A DNA stretch of 64,000 nt from Eubacterium barkeri. Lineage in GTDB: Bacteria > Bacillota > Clostridia > Eubacteriales > Eubacteriaceae. Position numbers and translations under genes: made by a program. This document shows, piece after piece, positions 61,058 to 64,000 of the stretch. Within the stretch, counting starts at the first letter, position 1. Every line of letters begins with the position of its first letter. The notes beneath the pieces are model-generated. The model did not search any database. It was not told the origin of the DNA and worked only from the letters and a program-made list of their open reading frames with translations. Location: positions 62,001 to 126,000 of the forward strand of contig NZ_FNOU01000003.1 of the NCBI RefSeq assembly GCF_900107125.1, given 5' to 3'.

Positions 61058-62962
61058 ATGTTGTACAAAACCACAGATAACCACGAGGCCCTACGGACCA
61101 AGATTCGAGAATTCGCAGAAGCTGAGGTTAAACCCATCGCCTTCATGCTGGATCAAAACAACGAATTCCCAGATGAAGCCGTAGCCAAGCTTGGAGAAAT
61201 GGGGATCATGGGGCTGCCCTATCCCAAGAAGTACGGTGGTGCTGGCCAAGATATTTTAAGTTATGCCATCGCCGTTGAGGAACTCTCTCGAGTTGATGGT
61301 GGAACTGGGGTTATCCTCTCTGCCCACGTATCCCTGGGCTCCTGGCCAATCTTTGCCTACGGCACTGAAGAACAGAAGAAAAAATACTTAGTTCCCCTGG
61401 CTAAGGGTGAAAAAATTGGCGCCTTCGGTCTAACCGAGACCAATGCCGGCAGCGACGCGGGTGAAACAGAAACCACCGCCGTCCTTCAGGGTGATCACTA
61501 CTTACTCAATGGGGGAAAAATCTTTATTACCAATGCTGATAAAGCGGATACCTATGTGGTCTTTGCCGTCACCACACCAGACATCGGTGTACGAGGTATC
61601 AGTGCTTTTATCGTTGAAAAGGGCTGGGAGGGCTTCACCTTTGGAGATCACTATGACAAAATGGGAATCCGTTCTTCCTCCACCGCTGAATTGCTCTTCA
61701 ACGATGTGAAGGTCCCAGTGGAAAACCTCCTGGGCAAAGAAGGCCAGGGCTTTAAAATCGCCATGTCCACCCTGGACGGCGGACGAATCGGCATCGCTTC
61801 CCAGGCCCTGGGTATCGCCCAGGGAGCCTACGAGCACGCCCTGGAATACGCCAAGGAACGGGAACAATTTGGTAAACCCATCGGTGCCCAGCAGGTAATT
61901 AGCTTCAAGCTGGCTGACATGGCCACCAAGCTGCGCTGTGCCCGATTCCTGATCTACAGTGCTGCCGAGCTGAAGGAAGCCCATGAGTCCTACGGCATGG
62001 AAGCCGCCATGGCCAAGCAATACGCTTCAGATGTCTGCCTGGAAATCGTCAACGATGCCCTCCAGATCTTTGGCGGAACCGGTTACTTAAAAGGGATGGA
62101 AGTCGAACGGGCCTACCGGGATGCTAAAATCACCACCATTTATGAAGGAACCAATGAAATCCAGCGTGTGGTCATCGCCTCTCATCTTCTGGGGAAGATC
62201 ACCAAGGATACGGCCCCACGAACGGGAAAAAAGGGCCCCATCACCGGGGTTCGTAAGAAAATGATTCTTAAGGATGGCTCTGCCCAGGAGCGGGTGGCAT
62301 CCGTCGTGGAATCCTTGAAAAAAGATGGCTATGATTTTACTGTGGGCATTCCCATGGATACCCCCATCCCCATGGCAGAACGGGTGGTCAGTGCCGGAAA
62401 GGGCATCGGCAGCAAGGAAAACATGAAGCTGGTAGAGGACTTAGCTGCCGCTGCGGGTGCAGTCATCGGTTCCTCCCGTCCAGTGGCTGAAACCCTGCGC
62501 TATCTTCCCCTGGATCGCTATGTGGGGATGTCCGGACAAAAGTTCAAGGGCAATCTCTACATTGCCTGCGGTATTTCCGGAGCTGGCCAACACCTTAAGG
62601 GCATCAAAGATGCCTCCACCATTGTCGCCATCAATAATAACCCCAATGCCCCCATCTTTAAAAATGCTGATTACGGCATCGTCGGGGACGTGGAAGAAAT
62701 CCTGCCACTCCTTACTGCAGCTCTGGATACCGGAGAGGCCAAGAAACCGGCACCGCCCATGGTCAAGATTAAACGGGCCACACCGAAAAAACAGCCTCCA
62801 GCCTGGAAACTTTACGTCTGTAATGGCTGTGGCTACGAATACGATGCCGGTGCAGGGGACCCTGAAGCGGACGTGGCACCAGGTACCCTTTTTGAAAAAC
62901 TTCCCGATGAATGGATCTGCCCGGAATGCGGCGAAGCAAAAGATCAGTTTGTCGAAGTATAA
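61058..62962 (+). CDS. acyl-CoA dehydrogenase / EtfA FAD-domain / rubredoxin fusion
   Basis: A 634-residue flavoprotein with three parts. Residues 1-380 are an acyl-CoA dehydrogenase: [39 protein letters not shown] and [11 protein letters not shown] with catalytic Glu363. Residues about 400-560 match the C-terminal FAD domain of Etf[44 protein letters not shown] and [19 protein letters not shown]. The N-terminal EtfA domain and EtfB are absent. Residues 585-634 are a rubredoxin, with Cys588, Cys591, Cys621 and Cys624. Electrons should flow acyl-CoA, FAD, EtfA-FAD, rubredoxin. The flavodiiron gene starts 39 bp downstream. Acyl chain length is not evident; a short-chain substrate is likely. Confidence 0.94.
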   Translation: MLYKTTDNHEALRTKIREFAEAEVKPIAFMLDQNNEFPDEAVAKLGEMGIMGLPYPKKYGGAGQDILSYAIAVEELSRVDGGTGVILSAHVSLGSWPIFAYGTEEQKKKYLVPLAKGEKIGAFGLTETNAGSDAGETETTAVLQGDHYLLNGGKIFITNADKADTYVVFAVTTPDIGVRGISAFIVEKGWEGFTFGDHYDKMGIRSSSTAELLFNDVKVPVENLLGKEGQGFKIAMSTLDGGRIGIASQALGIAQGAYEHALEYAKEREQFGKPIGAQQVISFKLADMATKLRCARFLIYSAAELKEAHESYGMEAAMAKQYASDVCLEIVNDALQIFGGTGYLKGMEVERAYRDAKITTIYEGTNEIQRVVIASHLLGKITKDTAPRTGKKGPITGVRKKMILKDGSAQERVASVVESLKKDGYDFTVGIPMDTPIPMAERVVSAGKGIGSKENMKLVEDLAAAAGAVIGSSRPVAETLRYLPLDRYVGMSGQKFKGNLYIACGISGAGQHLKGIKDASTIVAINNNPNAPIFKNADYGIVGDVEEILPLLTAALDTGEAKKPAPPMVKIKRATPKKQPPAWKLYVCNGCGYEYDAGAGDPEADVAPGTLFEKLPDEWICPECGEAKDQFVEV

Positions 62963-63001
62963 TGGCTATATAAGGAAATCTCACAAACAGGAGGCATTGA
63001 A

Positions 63002-64000
63002 ATGTATTGTGTAAGAAAAGTAACAGATGATTTGTATTGGGTTGGTGCCAGCGACCGTCGTTTGGCTTTGTTTGAAAATATCCATCCCATTCCCCGGGGC
63101 GTCTCCTATAACGCCTATGTACTGCTCGATGAAAAAACCGTTCTCTACGATACTGCAGACTGGTCTGTAGGGCGGCAATTTTTAGAAAATGTTGAAGCGG
63201 TTTTAAATGGACGACCCCTTGATTATATGGTTATCAACCATATGGAACCCGACCACGCTGCATCCATACAAGAAATTCTGCTTCGTTTCCCTGAAGTGAC
63301 AATTATTACCACCGAAAAAGCGGCGATGTTTATGCATCAATTCGGCTTTTCCATCAACGACCATTTAGATGAGGTGGCCGAAGGCGATACCCGCTGCTTT
63401 GGCAAGCATACCGTCACTTTTGTGGCCGCCCCTATGGTCCACTGGCCGGAAGCCATGGTCACCTTTGATCTGACCGATGGTATCCTCTTCGCTGCCGATG
63501 CCTTTGGATCCTTCTGCGCCCTGGATGGCAAACTCTTTAACGATGAAGTCAACTACGACCGGGACTGGATCGATGAAGCCCGCCGTTACTACACCAATAT
63601 CGTTGGGAAATATGGCCCCTTCGTGCAAAAACTCCTGGCCAAGGCGGGTACCATCGATATTAAGATGATTTGTCCCCTCCACGGTCTGGTTTGGCGCAGT
63701 GACTTAGGCTATATCATTGAAAAATATGATAAATGGAGCCGCTATGAGCCTGAAGAAAAGGGAGTGGTTGTCGCCTATGCTTCCATGTACGGCAATACTG
63801 AGACCGCAGCGAATATCATTGCACAAAAACTGGTAGAGCGCGGAGTGACCAACGTGGTGGTTTATGATGTCTCTAAAACCCACAAGTCCTATTTGATTTC
63901 TGATGTGTTTAAATACAGCCATTTGGTACTGGCCTCGGTGACTTACAATTTAGGAATCTTCCCGCCCATGCATGAATTCCTCATGGATATGAAAGCACTG
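63002..64000 (+). CDS. fprA: flavodiiron protein, O2/NO reductase (3' part cut by window edge)
   Basis: The first 333 residues of an A-type flavoprotein. The metallo-beta-lactamase-like diiron site has His80, Glu82 and Asp84 (NHMEPDHAAS), His147 (APMVHWPEAM), Asp166 (AADAFGS) and His227 (CPLHGLVW), all present. The flavodoxin domain begins near residue 253 with VAYASMYGNTETAANII, the FMN phosphate loop. Such enzymes take electrons from rubredoxin and reduce O2 to water or NO to N2O. CAGGAGGCATTGAA precedes the ATG. It directly follows a rubredoxin-containing dehydrogenase, so the pair probably form one electron path. Confidence 0.97.
   Translation, partial: MYCVRKVTDDLYWVGASDRRLALFENIHPIPRGVSYNAYVLLDEKTVLYDTADWSVGRQFLENVEAVLNGRPLDYMVINHMEPDHAASIQEILLRFPEVTIITTEKAAMFMHQFGFSINDHLDEVAEGDTRCFGKHTVTFVAAPMVHWPEAMVTFDLTDGILFAADAFGSFCALDGKLFNDEVNYDRDWIDEARRYYTNIVGKYGPFVQKLLAKAGTIDIKMICPLHGLVWRSDLGYIIEKYDKWSRYEPEEKGVVVAYASMYGNTETAANIIAQKLVERGVTNVVVYDVSKTHKSYLISDVFKYSHLVLASVTYNLGIFPPMHEFLMDMKAL

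Noticed and set aside
61058-62962. An electron-bifurcating Bcd-Etf complex
   Set aside because: EtfB and the EtfA N-terminal domain, needed to bind the bifurcating FAD and NADH, are absent from this protein and its visible neighbours.

Overview
The window looks like the chromosome of an anaerobic, low-to-mid G+C Firmicute, most likely a clostridium in the broad Eubacteriales/Eubacteriaceae sense. The evidence is a long Firmicutes-type SRP RNA, strong AGGAGG-type ribosome sites with many TTG and GTG starts, the GlgC/GlgD pair, a desulfoferrodoxin, a flavodiiron protein, Rrf2 regulators, and several fusion proteins carrying iron-sulfur or rubredoxin domains. The genus cannot be fixed from sequence alone. 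No rRNA, tRNA, CRISPR array, insertion sequence or prophage was seen.

Layout. 0-2.1 kb: end of an isc/suf-like iron-sulfur locus (iscU partial, iscS, Rrf2/IscR-type regulator, minus strand). 2.1-7.6 kb: housekeeping genes (NERD-HRDC protein, PsiE-like protein, SRP RNA, Nudix hydrolase, desulfoferrodoxin, polar amino-acid ABC importer). 7.7-9.6 kb: two coiled-coil envelope proteins of unknown function, divergent from an LCP ligase and a GtrA flippase (9.8-11.6 kb). 11.6-39.2 kb: a large surface-polysaccharide region, almost all on the minus strand. It holds a first block of glycosyltransferases, an initiating sugar-phosphate transferase and a GtrII-like protein; then a visibly more A+T-rich block (about 19.8-35.7 kb) with a multidomain GH25 lysozyme, membrane proteins, two tandem-domain glycosyltransferases, a WsaF-like transferase, a methyltransferase, a kinase-like protein and a Wzm/Wzt exporter; then rmlB-C-A-D for dTDP-L-rhamnose. 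A second LCP ligase (39.4 kb) closes the region on the other side. The simplest reading is a rhamnose-containing chain assembled in the cytoplasm, capped by methyl and/or phosphate groups, recognised by the C-terminal domain of Wzt, exported, and ligated to the wall by LCP enzymes.

40.7-52.5 kb: two tandem YihY-family membrane proteins, then a six-gene glycogen operon (glgB, glgP, glgC, glgD, glgA, GH13 amylase). 52.6-55.9 kb: two small zinc-finger-like genes, then bioY-bioB-bioD behind a promoter overlapped by a BirA-like inverted repeat. 55.9-59.8 kb: a sulfur/redox island with a CoA-disulfide-reductase/rhodanese fusion, a Crp/Fnr regulator, and a protein fusing a C_GCAxxG_C_C domain to a siroheme/ferredoxin sulfite-reductase module, with palindromes placed as regulator sites.

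59.9-64 kb: comEA, then the most interesting unit: an Rrf2 regulator with its own operator, a 634-residue acyl-CoA dehydrogenase / EtfA FAD-domain / rubredoxin fusion, and a flavodiiron protein cut by the window end. Together these look like a complete wire from an acyl-CoA to O2 (or NO), alongside the superoxide reductase at 4.8 kb.
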